A stretch of 64,000 nt of DNA from Imperialibacter sp965651695 (GCA_965651695.1 CBFGTI010000002.1:33545-97544); one strand, 5' to 3'. Positions 8,891-17,466 are shown, counted from the first letter of the stretch. Made by a program: numbers and translations. Notes: generated by a model not told the origin, from the letters alone.

Positions 8891-8926
8891 CCTATTTGTT
8901 TTTTGATAACTACATAGTCAAATAGG
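8891..8926. repeat. inverted repeat in the leader of EF-hand paralog 3
   Basis: CCTATTTG (8891-8898) and CAAATAGG (8919-8926) are perfect 8-bp arms separated by 20 bases. The repeat begins 33 bases upstream of the paralog 3 start codon. It may be an mRNA leader hairpin or an operator. The rest of 8859-9204 has no gene on either strand. Confidence 0.55.
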
Positions 8927-9048
8927 TTGCCATTAAAATCATTTTGAGTTATCGGATGCAAACGCTTGAATAAAAGAGAGTTACAACTGATGCCATAAAA
9001 AAAGGAAGCCACTAATATGTGGGGAAAGCCTAGAAAAATTCTACATGC

Positions 9049-9065
9049 TGTTGATTTAGTCAACA
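9049..9065. promoter_or_regulatory. dyad TGTTGA-N5-TCAACA upstream of EF-hand paralog 3
   Basis: TGTTGATTTAGTCAACA is the reverse complement of the 17-base element at 8059-8075. It is 191 bases upstream of the paralog 3 start. No copy was seen upstream of the other three EF-hand genes. Confidence 0.5.
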
Positions 9066-9204
9066 TTTAACAAGGCCGGGTGGCGCTTAGTAATTGCCGG
9101 GTGGGCAAAGCACTTTGTTTCTCTTTCAGCTAAGGGAGTAAAAGCCAACCTCCGATGAAAAAGGGGTTCTGGGAGATATGGCGGGGTGACGCTCCGAAAT
9201 GCAC

Positions 9205-9236
9205 AAAAAAGCCGTGCATCAAAACAATGCACGGCT
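9205..9236 (-). terminator. strong intrinsic terminator of EF-hand paralog 4
   Basis: AGCCGTGCAT (9210-9219) and ATGCACGGCT (9227-9236) form a perfect 10-bp stem with a 7-base loop, followed on the minus strand by TTTTTT. It lies about 26 bases after the stop codon of the 9263-9712 gene. Confidence 0.9.
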
Positions 9237-9262
9237 ATGGTATCACATGGCGTTGCTGCCGG

Positions 9263-9712
9263 CTACCGGCGGTCATCTTCCCACGTCCAATACCGGTACT
9301 CATCGCTGGCTATGTAGCCATCCTCGTTGTCATCGAATAACATAAACAAGCCGGTGGCAAACTCATCCGGGTCTATCGCCTCGTCTTTATTGGCATCCCA
9401 CTCGCCGTACGAAGACTCGTACTCCCTGAAACCGTAGTTCTGGGAAATGCGCTGTTTCCATTCCCTTCTGCTCAGGCCCCCGTCCTCGTCCTCATCCCAA
9501 CCAACGAACACTTCTGTCATAGCTTTGGAGAATTCTATCTCATCCAGGCGCTCGTCCTCGTCGGCGTCCCACGAGCGAAAAATGCTACCCGCATCCCTGC
9601 TCTCGCTAATTGCCTCGCCACTTTCCTGTTGGGCTTCACTGGTTTGCGACTGGGCAATTAAACCAGCCGTTGACGCACCCACAGCAATTAATATTAATAC
9701 CGCTCTCTTCAT
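9263..9712 (-). CDS. exported EF-hand protein (paralog 4)
   Basis: 149 residues: signal peptide to about residue 20 (GLIAQ), then four EF-hand-type loops at D49-E60, D73-E84, D106-E117 and D127-E138. Loops 1 and 3 have Glu instead of the usual Gly at position 6, so they may bind calcium less well. Loops 2 and 4 keep the Gly. Each of the first three loops begins with a Trp-Asp pair, which makes this protein closer to paralog 5 than to paralogs 1-3. It lies 61 bases downstream of paralog 5 with no terminator between them, so the two are probably cotranscribed. Confidence 0.86.
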   Translation of the reverse strand: MKRAVLILIAVGASTAGLIAQSQTSEAQQESGEAISESRDAGSIFRSWDADEDERLDEIEFSKAMTEVFVGWDEDEDGGLSRREWKQRISQNYGFREYESSYGEWDANKDEAIDPDEFATGLFMLFDDNEDGYIASDEYRYWTWEDDRR

Positions 9713-9773
9713 CGTACAATCCTTTTACGCTTCCCCCCAAGAAGCTGCCACTACAGGCAACCCTCTATGCCAA

Positions 9774-10214
9774 TTATCTTCTATTGCCGTCCCGGTTTTT
9801 GTTCCAGGTGTCGTACTCATCACTGTCTATGTAGCCATTGCCGTTTGTATCCCACATACCGAAAGTACCCGTCGCATATTCGTTGCTGTCGAGGTAGCCA
9901 TCGCTGTTCGTGTCCCAATCGCCGAAAGCTCCGTCGTAGTCATGGTCGGGATAGGTAGTGTCCAGCCCTTTCTGCCATTCGTTCTCGTCGAGCATGTTAT
10001 CACCGCTGGAGTCCCACTGGCTGTAATAATCGTTATCGCCAAAAAGGCTCGAAAATTCGCTTTCATCTATCTGGTTGTCGGTGTTCGAATCCCAGGCACC
10101 ATAACCCGAAGGGTCTTTTTCTCCGCCAGTTTGCTCATTTACCTGCGCAAAACCAGGCGTGGTAACACAAATTGCTACTAGCAGGCTCATTAATACTTTT
10201 TCTATTCTTCTCAT
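9774..10214 (-). CDS. exported EF-hand protein (paralog 5)
   Basis: 146 residues: signal peptide ending GFAQ at residue 24, then four regular EF-hand loops at D42-E53, D68-E79, D101-E112 and D122-E133. Loops 1 and 2 have Asn at position 6 and loops 3 and 4 have Gly. Every loop starts with Trp-Asp and the spacing is regular, so the mature protein is essentially an EF-hand array. It is the first gene of the minus-strand EF-hand series and diverges from the ThDP-enzyme operon across a 402-base gap. Confidence 0.88.
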   Translation of the reverse strand: MRRIEKVLMSLLVAICVTTPGFAQVNEQTGGEKDPSGYGAWDSNTDNQIDESEFSSLFGDNDYYSQWDSSGDNMLDENEWQKGLDTTYPDHDYDGAFGDWDTNSDGYLDSNEYATGTFGMWDTNGNGYIDSDEYDTWNKNRDGNRR

Positions 10215-10616
10215 ATTGTATCGTTTTGCTTTTCTTGTTTGACTTTTGCATCGACAAACCGCCTGCCAGACACCTTTTGCAGGCTGACAGGTATCCCCGT
10301 GCTACCTGAGTGCCGGGCAGGCAATAATAGATGTAGAATAATTTTCAGTATTTCGCAGAGTGTGAGGATTTTGTCTACAGCCCTGCGCTGCGAGTCGGCC
10401 AACTCCCGATCAAAAAATCTACCGGCGGCACACCAAAGGAAGCCGGGCCTTGTGCCGTTGCTGATGTTCCACACAATCCGGCAGAATTTACACGCAATAG
10501 GCTGTTAAAGAAGCCTAAACCGGCGTAGGCCAGCCTGCTGCCGGTGGCGCCATTTTTGCCCTTACAAGGGGGTCAGCCACTCATGTATAATAGCTCACCT
10601 TTAAAATTCAGCAGCC
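10215..10616. other. divergent intergenic region
   Basis: It separates the minus-strand EF-hand genes from the plus-strand ThDP operon and must hold promoters for both. It has a small hairpin (GCCTGC and GCAGGC) near 10260-10285 and a possible promoter close to 10562-10591. I see no coding frame or RNA gene in it. Confidence 0.5.
10562..10591 (+). promoter_or_regulatory. possible promoter of the ThDP-enzyme operon
   Basis: TTACAA (10562-10567), an 18-base spacer and TATAAT (10586-10591) end 25 bases before the ATG at 10617. This is an E. coli-like sigma-70 pattern. Bacteroidota housekeeping promoters normally use a different -7 element, so the call is weak. Confidence 0.3.
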
Positions 10617-12398
10617 ATGTCTCAAAACGTCAGCGACTACATCATCAGCAGGTTAAAAGAATGGAACATCAGAAGGATCTTTGGTTACCCTGGCGACGGC
10701 ATTAACGGCATTATGGGCGCTTTGCAACGAGCCACCGGCGATATCCGGTTTATACAGGTATGCCACGAGGAATCGGCAGCGTTTATGGCCACTGGCCATG
10801 CAAAATTTACCGGAGAAACCGGCGTATGCCTGGCAACCTCCGGGCCGGGAGCCATCCACCTGCTCAACGGCTTGTACGATGCCAAGCTCGACCACCAACC
10901 GGTAGTGGCCATTGTAGGGCAGCAGCCACGGTCGGTGCTGGGCGGAAGCTACCAGCAGGAGGTAGACCTGCTAAGCCTGTTTAAGGATGTGGCTAGTGAA
11001 TATGTGCACATGGCTACCGCGGCCTCGCAGGTGCGGCATTTGCTCGACCGCTGCTTCCGCATAGCGCAGGCCGAGCGCACGGTGACGTGCCTCATCGTGC
11101 CGGCAGATGTGCAGGAGCTAACCATGGAAGAACCCGCCAGGGAACATGGTACGCTACACTCCGGCATTGGCTATACCAGGCCGGTAATGGTGCCGCCTCA
11201 GTCCCACCTCGAAGCTGCAGCCCGCATTCTTAATAAGGGAGAAAGAGTAGCCATACTGGTGGGGGCCGGGGCTTTTCATGCCGCCGACGAAATTGCAGGT
11301 GTGGCCGAACTATTGGGTGCAGGTGTGGCCAAAGCACTGCTGGGAAAAGCGGTACTGCCCGACGACCTGCCGTACGTAACAGGGGCAATCGGCCTGTTGG
11401 GTACCAAGCCCAGCTGGGAGCTAATGACAGACTGCGACACGCTGCTGATGGTGGGCTCCAACTTTCCGTATGCCGAGTTTTTACCCAAAGAAGGGCAGGC
11501 CAGAGGCGTGCAGATTGACCTCGACGGGCGTATGCTGGGTATCCGCTACCCGATGGAAATTAATCTTCAGGGAGACAGCAAGGAAACACTGCGGGCGCTT
11601 ATTCCTTTTTTGAAACGCAAGGAAGACCGGGCGTGGCGTAAAACGGTAGAAGCTAACGTAAAAGACTGGTGGGAGGTGCTGGAGGCCCGGGCAATGAATG
11701 CTGCTGACCCGATAAATCCGCAGCGGGTTTTTTGGGAGATTTCGCGCAGGTTGCCTGATAACGCAATTATTACCGCCGACTCGGGCACCGCTGCCAATTG
11801 GTACGCCCGTGATATCAAAATAAGGAAGGGAATGATGGCCTCGCTCTCCGGCAACCTTGCAACTATGTGCCCCGGTGTGCCCTATGCCATTGCAGCCAAA
11901 TTTGCATATCCCGACCGCCTTCCGGTGGCCTTCGTGGGCGATGGTGCCATGCAAATGCAGGGAATTAACGAACTGATAACCCTGGCCAAGTACTACGGCG
12001 AGTGGGCCGATCCGCGGCTGCTGGTAATAGTGCTCAATAACCGCGACCTCAACCTGGTAACCTGGGAGCAGCGGGTAAACACCGGCGACCCGAAATTTGA
12101 AGCTTCACAAAACATCCCCGACTTCCCTTATGCCCAATACGCTGCCATGATCGGCCTGGACAGCATAAGGATAGAGCATGACGACCAACTAACCGGCGCA
12201 CTCGATACAGCGATGCAGGCAACCAAACCCTTTGTGGTTGATGTGCTGGTAGACCCAAACGTACCACCACTGCCTCCGCATATAAGCCTCAAGCAGGCAA
12301 AGGCTTTTACTGCTTCATTATTAAAAGGCGACAGCGAACGTAAAGGTGTGATCAGGCAAACATTAAAAGATACAATAGAGAGCTATATCTCGCACTAA
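10617..12398 (+). CDS. thiamine-diphosphate-requiring enzyme (pyruvate oxidase/acetolactate synthase-like)
   Basis: 593 residues with the three-domain ThDP fold of the POX/ALS group. The N-terminal Pyr domain carries GYPGDGINGI and the catalytic Glu51 (HEES) that activates the cofactor. A central domain follows, then the PP domain with the ThDP-Mg motif starting GDG at about 441-443 and ending with NN about 30 residues later. Close relatives are annotated only as 'thiamine pyrophosphate-requiring protein' and sit in stress-type clusters; the substrate (probably pyruvate) is inferred. It is the first gene of a four-gene operon, 10 bases before the next start. Confidence 0.9.
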   Translation: MSQNVSDYIISRLKEWNIRRIFGYPGDGINGIMGALQRATGDIRFIQVCHEESAAFMATGHAKFTGETGVCLATSGPGAIHLLNGLYDAKLDHQPVVAIVGQQPRSVLGGSYQQEVDLLSLFKDVASEYVHMATAASQVRHLLDRCFRIAQAERTVTCLIVPADVQELTMEEPAREHGTLHSGIGYTRPVMVPPQSHLEAAARILNKGERVAILVGAGAFHAADEIAGVAELLGAGVAKALLGKAVLPDDLPYVTGAIGLLGTKPSWELMTDCDTLLMVGSNFPYAEFLPKEGQARGVQIDLDGRMLGIRYPMEINLQGDSKETLRALIPFLKRKEDRAWRKTVEANVKDWWEVLEARAMNAADPINPQRVFWEISRRLPDNAIITADSGTAANWYARDIKIRKGMMASLSGNLATMCPGVPYAIAAKFAYPDRLPVAFVGDGAMQMQGINELITLAKYYGEWADPRLLVIVLNNRDLNLVTWEQRVNTGDPKFEASQNIPDFPYAQYAAMIGLDSIRIEHDDQLTGALDTAMQATKPFVVDVLVDPNVPPLPPHISLKQAKAFTASLLKGDSERKGVIRQTLKDTIESYISH

Positions 12399-12408
12399 AC
12401 GGGAGAAA

Positions 12409-13941
12409 ATGGGAGCAACAAAACATCAGTCAAAAGAAAAAACGAGTGGCCATTCTGGCATGGGCACGCGGGGTGTATCCCGTCCTTATATGAAACATAA
12501 AAGCAAACAAGACCACGCCACAGAGCACGAACATTCGGGCGGGATGGATCGGAGGATGATGATGGAGAACCACCACCGGCAGACGCTCTGGATATACTGG
12601 ACCATTGTGCTGCTGGGGTTCTGGATGCTTGTTTCTCCCTTTACATTTTCCTACGGCACAGGAGTTACGGAACCCTCCGGAGGGCGGGAGGTGTGGCTAT
12701 CTTTAACCGACCGTGTACTTGCATTAAAAGCCAGCGACTTTCTCGCGGGCCTCCTTCTCATTATTTTCGGTTGGCGAGGCCTTACCCCTAACCGCCCTGT
12801 TAGCCTGTGGATATGTGCATTCATTGGCATGTGGTTAAATTTTGCCCCCGTTTTGTTTTGGGCACCCTCTTCTTTCATTTATCTCAACGATACTATCGTT
12901 GGCGTGCTTATCATAGCGCTCGCTGTTCTCATTCCCGGTATGCCCAACATGATCAACTTTATGAAGATGGGCTCCGAAGTACCCCCCGGCTGGAGTTATA
13001 ACCCCTCAAGCTGGCCTCAGCGATGGATTATGATTGTGGCAGCCTTTTTTGGTTGGCTGGTTTCGCGGTACCTGGCCGCCTACCAGCTTGGCTACCTCGA
13101 CTATGCCTGGGACCCGTTTTTCGGCAATTCCAGCGTGAAAGTACTCGACTCCGAAATGTCAAGGTCTCTGCTTATTTCTGACGGAGCACTGGGGGCACTC
13201 GCCTACACCTTCGAATTCCTGATGGGCTGGATGGGCAGCCCCTCACGCTGGCGCACCATGCCATGGATGGTTACATTTTTCGGCATTCTGGTAATACCCC
13301 TGGGGCTGGTTCACATATTCCTTGTAATCTCTCAGCCACTGGTGGTGGGGGCCTGGTGCACTTTCTGTTTGCTGGCAGCCGCTATTATGCTGCCCATGAT
13401 ACCGCTGCAGGCAGATGAAGTAACGGCCATGGCGCAGCACATGGTTCAAGCCAAACGAAACGGCGAATCGCTGTGGAAGGTATTCTGGAAAGGCGGGCAA
13501 CCAGTAGAAGAAAACAAAGATGAGCGCTCTCCGAAGCTTATCGATCTGCCGCAAAAACCCGGGCAAGTCTTTCTGGCCTCCATATGGGGAATGAGTTTTC
13601 CGTGGACATTGGTGGTTTCTACGCTTTTTGGCGTCTACCTCATGTTTGCTCCCGCGTGGTTTGGAGTTACCATAGAAAATCCACTGGCAAACCTCAACCA
13701 CCTGTGCGGGTCGCTTATAGTAGTGGTAGCAGTAGTTTCCATGGGCGAAGTGATACGCCTGGGGCGATATCTAAACATAGTGCTGGGCGTGGGGCTGGCT
13801 GTTTGCACCTGGATAATCGGCGATGGCCCTTTGGCAATAAAGCTTATTAATACGGCGGTCGGGGTAACGGTAGCCGCGCTTTCGGTCCCGAGAGGGATCA
13901 AAATTGAAACTTACGGATTGTGGGACAAATATGTTAGATAA
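12409..13941 (+). CDS. SPW-repeat / vitamin K epoxide reductase family membrane protein
   Basis: 510 residues with many membrane segments after a hydrophilic His/Lys-rich N-terminus of about 55 residues. Residues ~60-160 carry an SPW-type repeat (WMLVSPFTF), and a second, degenerate one lies near the C-terminus (LMFAPAWFGV). The middle contains the VKOR-type active site Cys317-x-x-Cys320 (GAWCTFCLLAA), expected to exchange thiols with quinones or partner proteins. The combination is known from uncharacterised stress-cluster membrane proteins. Its end overlaps the start of the following SDR gene, so they are coupled. Confidence 0.85.
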   Translation: MGATKHQSKEKTSGHSGMGTRGVSRPYMKHKSKQDHATEHEHSGGMDRRMMMENHHRQTLWIYWTIVLLGFWMLVSPFTFSYGTGVTEPSGGREVWLSLTDRVLALKASDFLAGLLLIIFGWRGLTPNRPVSLWICAFIGMWLNFAPVLFWAPSSFIYLNDTIVGVLIIALAVLIPGMPNMINFMKMGSEVPPGWSYNPSSWPQRWIMIVAAFFGWLVSRYLAAYQLGYLDYAWDPFFGNSSVKVLDSEMSRSLLISDGALGALAYTFEFLMGWMGSPSRWRTMPWMVTFFGILVIPLGLVHIFLVISQPLVVGAWCTFCLLAAAIMLPMIPLQADEVTAMAQHMVQAKRNGESLWKVFWKGGQPVEENKDERSPKLIDLPQKPGQVFLASIWGMSFPWTLVVSTLFGVYLMFAPAWFGVTIENPLANLNHLCGSLIVVVAVVSMGEVIRLGRYLNIVLGVGLAVCTWIIGDGPLAIKLINTAVGVTVAALSVPRGIKIETYGLWDKYVR

Positions 13942-14974
13942 TAAAATGGGATACATAAATAGTGAACTAAGAAACAAGGTGGTAGTGGTAACCGGTGCTT
14001 CAGCCGGTGTGGGCCGAGCTACAGCCAGAGAATTTGGCCGCCACGGTGCCAAAGTAGTGCTGATTGCACGCGGTGTTGACGGCCTGAACGGCGCAAAACT
14101 GGAGGTAGAAGCAGCAGGAGGCGAAGGGTACATATTGCCATTGGATGTGGCCGACGCTGATAAAGTGGATGATGCAGCAGGACAAATAGAACAGGAGATC
14201 GGCCCGATAGCAGTATGGGTAAACAATGCGATGAACAGCGTGTTTGCTCCTTTCACGAAGATCTCGGCCCGCGATTTTAAGCGTGTGACTGAAGTAACCT
14301 ACCTCGGGCAGGTGTACGGCACCATGGCTGCGCTCAAATACATGAAAGCCCGAAACCGCGGTTCCATAGTACTGGTGGGTTCGGCGCTTGCTTACAGGGG
14401 TATTCCGCTGCAGTCGGCTTATTGTGGTGCAAAACATGGCGTCGAAGGCTTCTTTGATAGTCTCCGTTGCGAGCTCATCCACGACGAGAGCAACATCAAG
14501 CTCAGCATCGTACAGCTGCCTGCTCTCAATACCACGCAATTTGGCTGGGTAAAAACCACTCTTCCCAACAAACCGAAACCCATGGGAAAAGTGTACCAGC
14601 CCGAGGTAGCCGCACGGGCCATAGTACATGCAGCCCTGGAAGGGCGGCGGGAGTATTATGTGGGGCTTCCGACTTTCCAATCGGTGATCGGCAATAAGGT
14701 GGCCCCTGGCATATTAGATAAATACCTGGCCAAAACGGGCGTAGAGGGCCAGCAGACCGATGCGCCGCTGCCGGTGGGCAGGCAAGACAATCTGTGGGAG
14801 CCAGTGCCCGGCGACCAGGGAACGTACGGCGAATTTGGTGCTGATGCCAAAAACAACAGCTTTAGCTGGTGGGTTTCCACTCACCGGGCACTAGTAGCAG
14901 GAACCGTTGTAGCCGCCACGGCCCTCACTTCGTACCTTATATCCAGCGGCAATCACAAGCACAACGGCGTTTAA
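13931..14974 (+). CDS. SDR-family NAD(P)-dependent oxidoreductase with C-terminal membrane anchor
   Basis: About 347 residues from the ATG at 13931; another ATG lies at 13946. The frame is open upstream to 13904, but that would overlap the previous gene by 38 bases. It has a Rossmann fold with TGASAGVGRA for cofactor binding, NNAM in place of the usual NNAG, and the catalytic Ser...Tyr-x-x-x-Lys set (VGSALA...YCGAK). Past residue 250 it has an extension ending in one hydrophobic segment (ALVAGTVVAATALTSYLIS), probably a membrane anchor. The reaction is unknown. The stop overlaps the ATG of the GH15 gene (TAATG). Confidence 0.87.
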   Translation: MLDNKMGYINSELRNKVVVVTGASAGVGRATAREFGRHGAKVVLIARGVDGLNGAKLEVEAAGGEGYILPLDVADADKVDDAAGQIEQEIGPIAVWVNNAMNSVFAPFTKISARDFKRVTEVTYLGQVYGTMAALKYMKARNRGSIVLVGSALAYRGIPLQSAYCGAKHGVEGFFDSLRCELIHDESNIKLSIVQLPALNTTQFGWVKTTLPNKPKPMGKVYQPEVAARAIVHAALEGRREYYVGLPTFQSVIGNKVAPGILDKYLAKTGVEGQQTDAPLPVGRQDNLWEPVPGDQGTYGEFGADAKNNSFSWWVSTHRALVAGTVVAATALTSYLISSGNHKHNGV

Positions 14975-16839
14975 TGAAGCAATTGGCACCCGAAACGCAA
15001 AAAAACACATCTACGCGAAGAGAAGGCTACGAACCGATCGAAAATTATGGCGTAATTGGCAACCTGCACACCGCGGCCCTGGTTTCGATCAAAGGGTCTA
15101 TCGACTTCCTTTCGTTTATGCGTTTTGACTCACCTACCCTATTTGCCGGCCTGCTCGACGCCGATGAAGGTGGCCATTTTTCGGTGGTTCCGGATCTCAA
15201 AAACGCCCGCACCAAACAACTCTACCTGCCCGACACTAATGTGCTGGTAACCCGTTTTTTTGCGGATGAAGGTATAGCTGAACTTATCGATTACATGCCG
15301 GTATACAAAAACGAGCATAACTGCGCTATTGTCAGAAAAATAACTACTGTGCGCGGTAAGATTCGCTTTCATGTGAGATGTGCGCCCCGCTTCGACTATG
15401 CCAGGGCCAGGCACGACGTAAAAAAATTAGAAGATCACCTGCTGTTCACTCCACACTCCGGCGGGCAAATGCCTGTACGACTGATAAGCGACCAGAAGCT
15501 GCATATTGACGAAGCAGACGGGGTGGCCGAATTTGCTTTAGACGAAACACAAGAGGCAAGCTTTATTCTGGAAGCCGCCCACAACGACTATCACCGCAAA
15601 GGCGAATTTAAGGAGTACATCAATGCCAGCTATCGGTCCACCATCAAGTACTGGCAAAGTTGGATAGGCAAAGCCACCTATAATGGACCCTGGGCCGAGG
15701 TAGTGCACCGTTCGGCGCTTACACTTAAGCTTCTCACCTCACACCGGCACGGGTCTACTGTGGCAGCGGCCACCTTTGGCCTACCCGAAAGCATGGAAGG
15801 CAGTAGAAACTGGGACTACCGCTATACCTGGATACGGGACGCGGCCTTTACCGTGGCCGAGTTTCTCGAGCTGGGCTTTTTAGATGAAGCTGAAAAATTC
15901 ATCTTGTGGATCGCCAAACAATGTAAAAGTAAGAGACTTCAACTGATGTATGCCGTAGACGGTGAAACAAAACTGACCGAGAAATCACTAGCGCATTTGG
16001 AAGGCTATAAACGTGCACACCCTGTCAAAATAGGAAACGATGCTTACCAGCAGTTTCAACTCGACATCTATGGAGAGCTTCTTCAAACTGTGTACACGTT
16101 TGTAAAATATGGCGGTGCCCTGACCTATGAGTTTTGGCAGGAAATAGAGCAACATGTTGATTTTGTTATTGGGAATTGGCAGAAGCCCGACCATGGAATA
16201 TGGGAGGTACGGGGAGAAAAAAGAGAGTTCCTGCATTCGAGGGTTATGTGCTGGGTTGCTTTAGACAGGGCCATCAAAATTGGCGAAAAAAAGTCGTTTC
16301 CCTATGACTTCACAAAATGGAGAGAGGTAAGGGACGCCATTTATCGCGACGTGCATGAAAATTTTTGGGACGAAAAAAAGCAAGCTTTCGTTCAGTCGAA
16401 AACTTCCCGTATTCTTGATGCCAGCGCTCTTGTAATGCCCATAGTGGGTTTCATCTCGCCGCAGTCGGAGAAGTGGAAAAAAACAATGGAAGCTATAGAC
16501 CGGGAACTCCGTTCGGACGTGCTGGTATATCGGTACCGCGAAAAAGAAGCGGATATAGACGGTATTGACGGCACCGAAGGGACCTTTAGCATTTGCTCCT
16601 TCTGGCATGTGGAATGCCTGGCAAGGGCAGGCGAAATTGAGAGGGCGCGAGAACATTTTGAAAAAATGCTTGGGTATGCCAATCACCTCGGCCTGTTTTC
16701 CGAACAAATTGGTATGCGGGGGCAGCACCTCGGCAATTTTCCGCAAGCACTTACACACCTGGGCATCATCAGCGCGGTGATGGAGATGAACCGCGATATA
16801 CACGTAGAAAGAAAGTACCCGGAAGAGTCGGCAATCTGA
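14974..16839 (+). CDS. glycoside hydrolase family 15 protein (glucoamylase/trehalase-like)
   Basis: 621 residues from the ATG at 14974, which overlaps the SDR stop. The frame is open further upstream, but that part lies inside the SDR gene. An N-terminal beta-sandwich domain (about 20-250) leads to an (alpha/alpha)6 barrel with the family blocks FGLPESMEGSRNWDYRY, TWIRDAAF, EGTFSICSFW and LGNFPQALTH. GH15 enzymes release glucose from alpha-glucans or cleave trehalose; here the substrate is not known. There is no signal peptide, so it is cytoplasmic. It ends the stress-type operon. Only a weak hairpin (GAGA/TCTC followed by Ts) is visible downstream. Confidence 0.92.
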   Translation: MKQLAPETQKNTSTRREGYEPIENYGVIGNLHTAALVSIKGSIDFLSFMRFDSPTLFAGLLDADEGGHFSVVPDLKNARTKQLYLPDTNVLVTRFFADEGIAELIDYMPVYKNEHNCAIVRKITTVRGKIRFHVRCAPRFDYARARHDVKKLEDHLLFTPHSGGQMPVRLISDQKLHIDEADGVAEFALDETQEASFILEAAHNDYHRKGEFKEYINASYRSTIKYWQSWIGKATYNGPWAEVVHRSALTLKLLTSHRHGSTVAAATFGLPESMEGSRNWDYRYTWIRDAAFTVAEFLELGFLDEAEKFILWIAKQCKSKRLQLMYAVDGETKLTEKSLAHLEGYKRAHPVKIGNDAYQQFQLDIYGELLQTVYTFVKYGGALTYEFWQEIEQHVDFVIGNWQKPDHGIWEVRGEKREFLHSRVMCWVALDRAIKIGEKKSFPYDFTKWREVRDAIYRDVHENFWDEKKQAFVQSKTSRILDASALVMPIVGFISPQSEKWKKTMEAIDRELRSDVLVYRYREKEADIDGIDGTEGTFSICSFWHVECLARAGEIERAREHFEKMLGYANHLGLFSEQIGMRGQHLGNFPQALTHLGIISAVMEMNRDIHVERKYPEESAI

Positions 16840-16942
16840 TACTCATCCAAAGTCCATAGCTATCCTTTGCGGTAGCACTGGGAGACTAATTCTCATTTTT
16901 TGATATTAAAAATAATTTATACTTATTTGTTATTTATCTGTC

Positions 16943-16957
16943 CTATTCATCGAATAG
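16943..16957. promoter_or_regulatory. short dyad upstream of the small HTH gene
   Basis: CTATTC-ATC-GAATAG, perfect 6-bp arms, 34 bases before the ATG at 16991, in an AT-rich promoter-like stretch. It may be an operator, perhaps autoregulatory. Inferred only from position and symmetry. Confidence 0.35.
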
Positions 16958-16990
16958 TACAATAAGTGATAAACCTTAAAACCAAACGCT

Positions 16991-17191
16991 ATGGACTACT
17001 TCTCGTACACTACCCGAAAAAACTATGCCCTCGAGCTCATAGAAAAGGGCGGATTATCGTCTCCACACCAGCTTACTGAACGTTTTGAGTGCTCCGAAAG
17101 AACAATCAGAAGAATGATTAACAACCTTCGGGAAGAGGGGCATCAAATTCAGTACGATTACAAAAGCAGAAGATATTTGTTGCTTAAATAA
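16991..17191 (+). CDS. small HTH (HTH_11/DeoR-type) DNA-binding protein
   Basis: 66 residues that are almost entirely one winged-helix domain: Leu-rich first helix, then ECSERTIRRMINNLREEGH as turn plus recognition helix, and a short wing ending YLLLK. This is the N-terminal domain of DeoR/BirA-type regulators without any sensor domain. It is transcribed in the same direction as the peptide gene that begins 134 bases later, and is a plausible local regulator of the RiPP-like locus. It could equally be an independent transcription factor. Confidence 0.75.
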   Translation: MDYFSYTTRKNYALELIEKGGLSSPHQLTERFECSERTIRRMINNLREEGHQIQYDYKSRRYLLLK

Positions 17192-17194
17192 CAG

Positions 17195-17213
17195 ACGGAC
17201 AGATAATGTCCGT
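17195..17213. promoter_or_regulatory. dyad after the HTH gene, upstream of the peptide gene
   Basis: ACGGACA-GATAA-TGTCCGT, perfect 7-bp arms with a 5-base loop, starting 3 bases after the HTH stop and 113 bases before the peptide start. No T run follows, so an operator or RNA processing hairpin is more likely than a terminator. Confidence 0.4.
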
Positions 17214-17325
17214 TCGGAGGGTTAAACTTGAAACAATTTTGATTTGGCCAAAAACAAAGTTCGAGACGAAGGCGATACCTCGTAAAACGTAGCCAACTTA
17301 TTTTAAACCTTTAAAATTGACGAAG

Positions 17326-17466
17326 ATGACAAATCAAGAACAAGAACTAATGGAGCTTTTCAAAGTGGAAGAGCTTGAAGAGAGGCTTGAAATGGCCGAG
17401 TGGTCTGCTTCCATCTCCGGAAGCTCCGACGGAACAGTTACCGGAACAGTAGGCGTTAAGTTTTAG
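17326..17466 (+). CDS. 46-residue RiPP precursor-like peptide
   Basis: ATG at 17326 to TAG at 17464-17466. The first ~26 residues form an acidic amphipathic helix rich in Glu and Leu (MTNQEQELMELF, then VEELEERLEMAEW), like leader peptides of ribosomally made and modified peptides. The last ~20 residues change sharply to a Ser/Gly/Thr/Val-rich segment (SASISGSSDGTVTGTVGVKF) that would be the core. There is no Cys in it, so it would not give thioether or thiazole products. It is directly followed by a strong hairpin and then by genes that include a PqqD-M50 protease, as expected for a precursor. Alternatives are a leader peptide for attenuation or a small unrelated protein. It is too short for ordinary gene calling. 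Confidence 0.65.
   Translation: MTNQEQELMELFKVEELEERLEMAEWSASISGSSDGTVTGTVGVKF

Noticed and set aside
14000..14680. 226-codon minus-strand frame opposite the SDR gene
   Set aside because: Shadow of the SDR coding sequence; no start context and no motifs.
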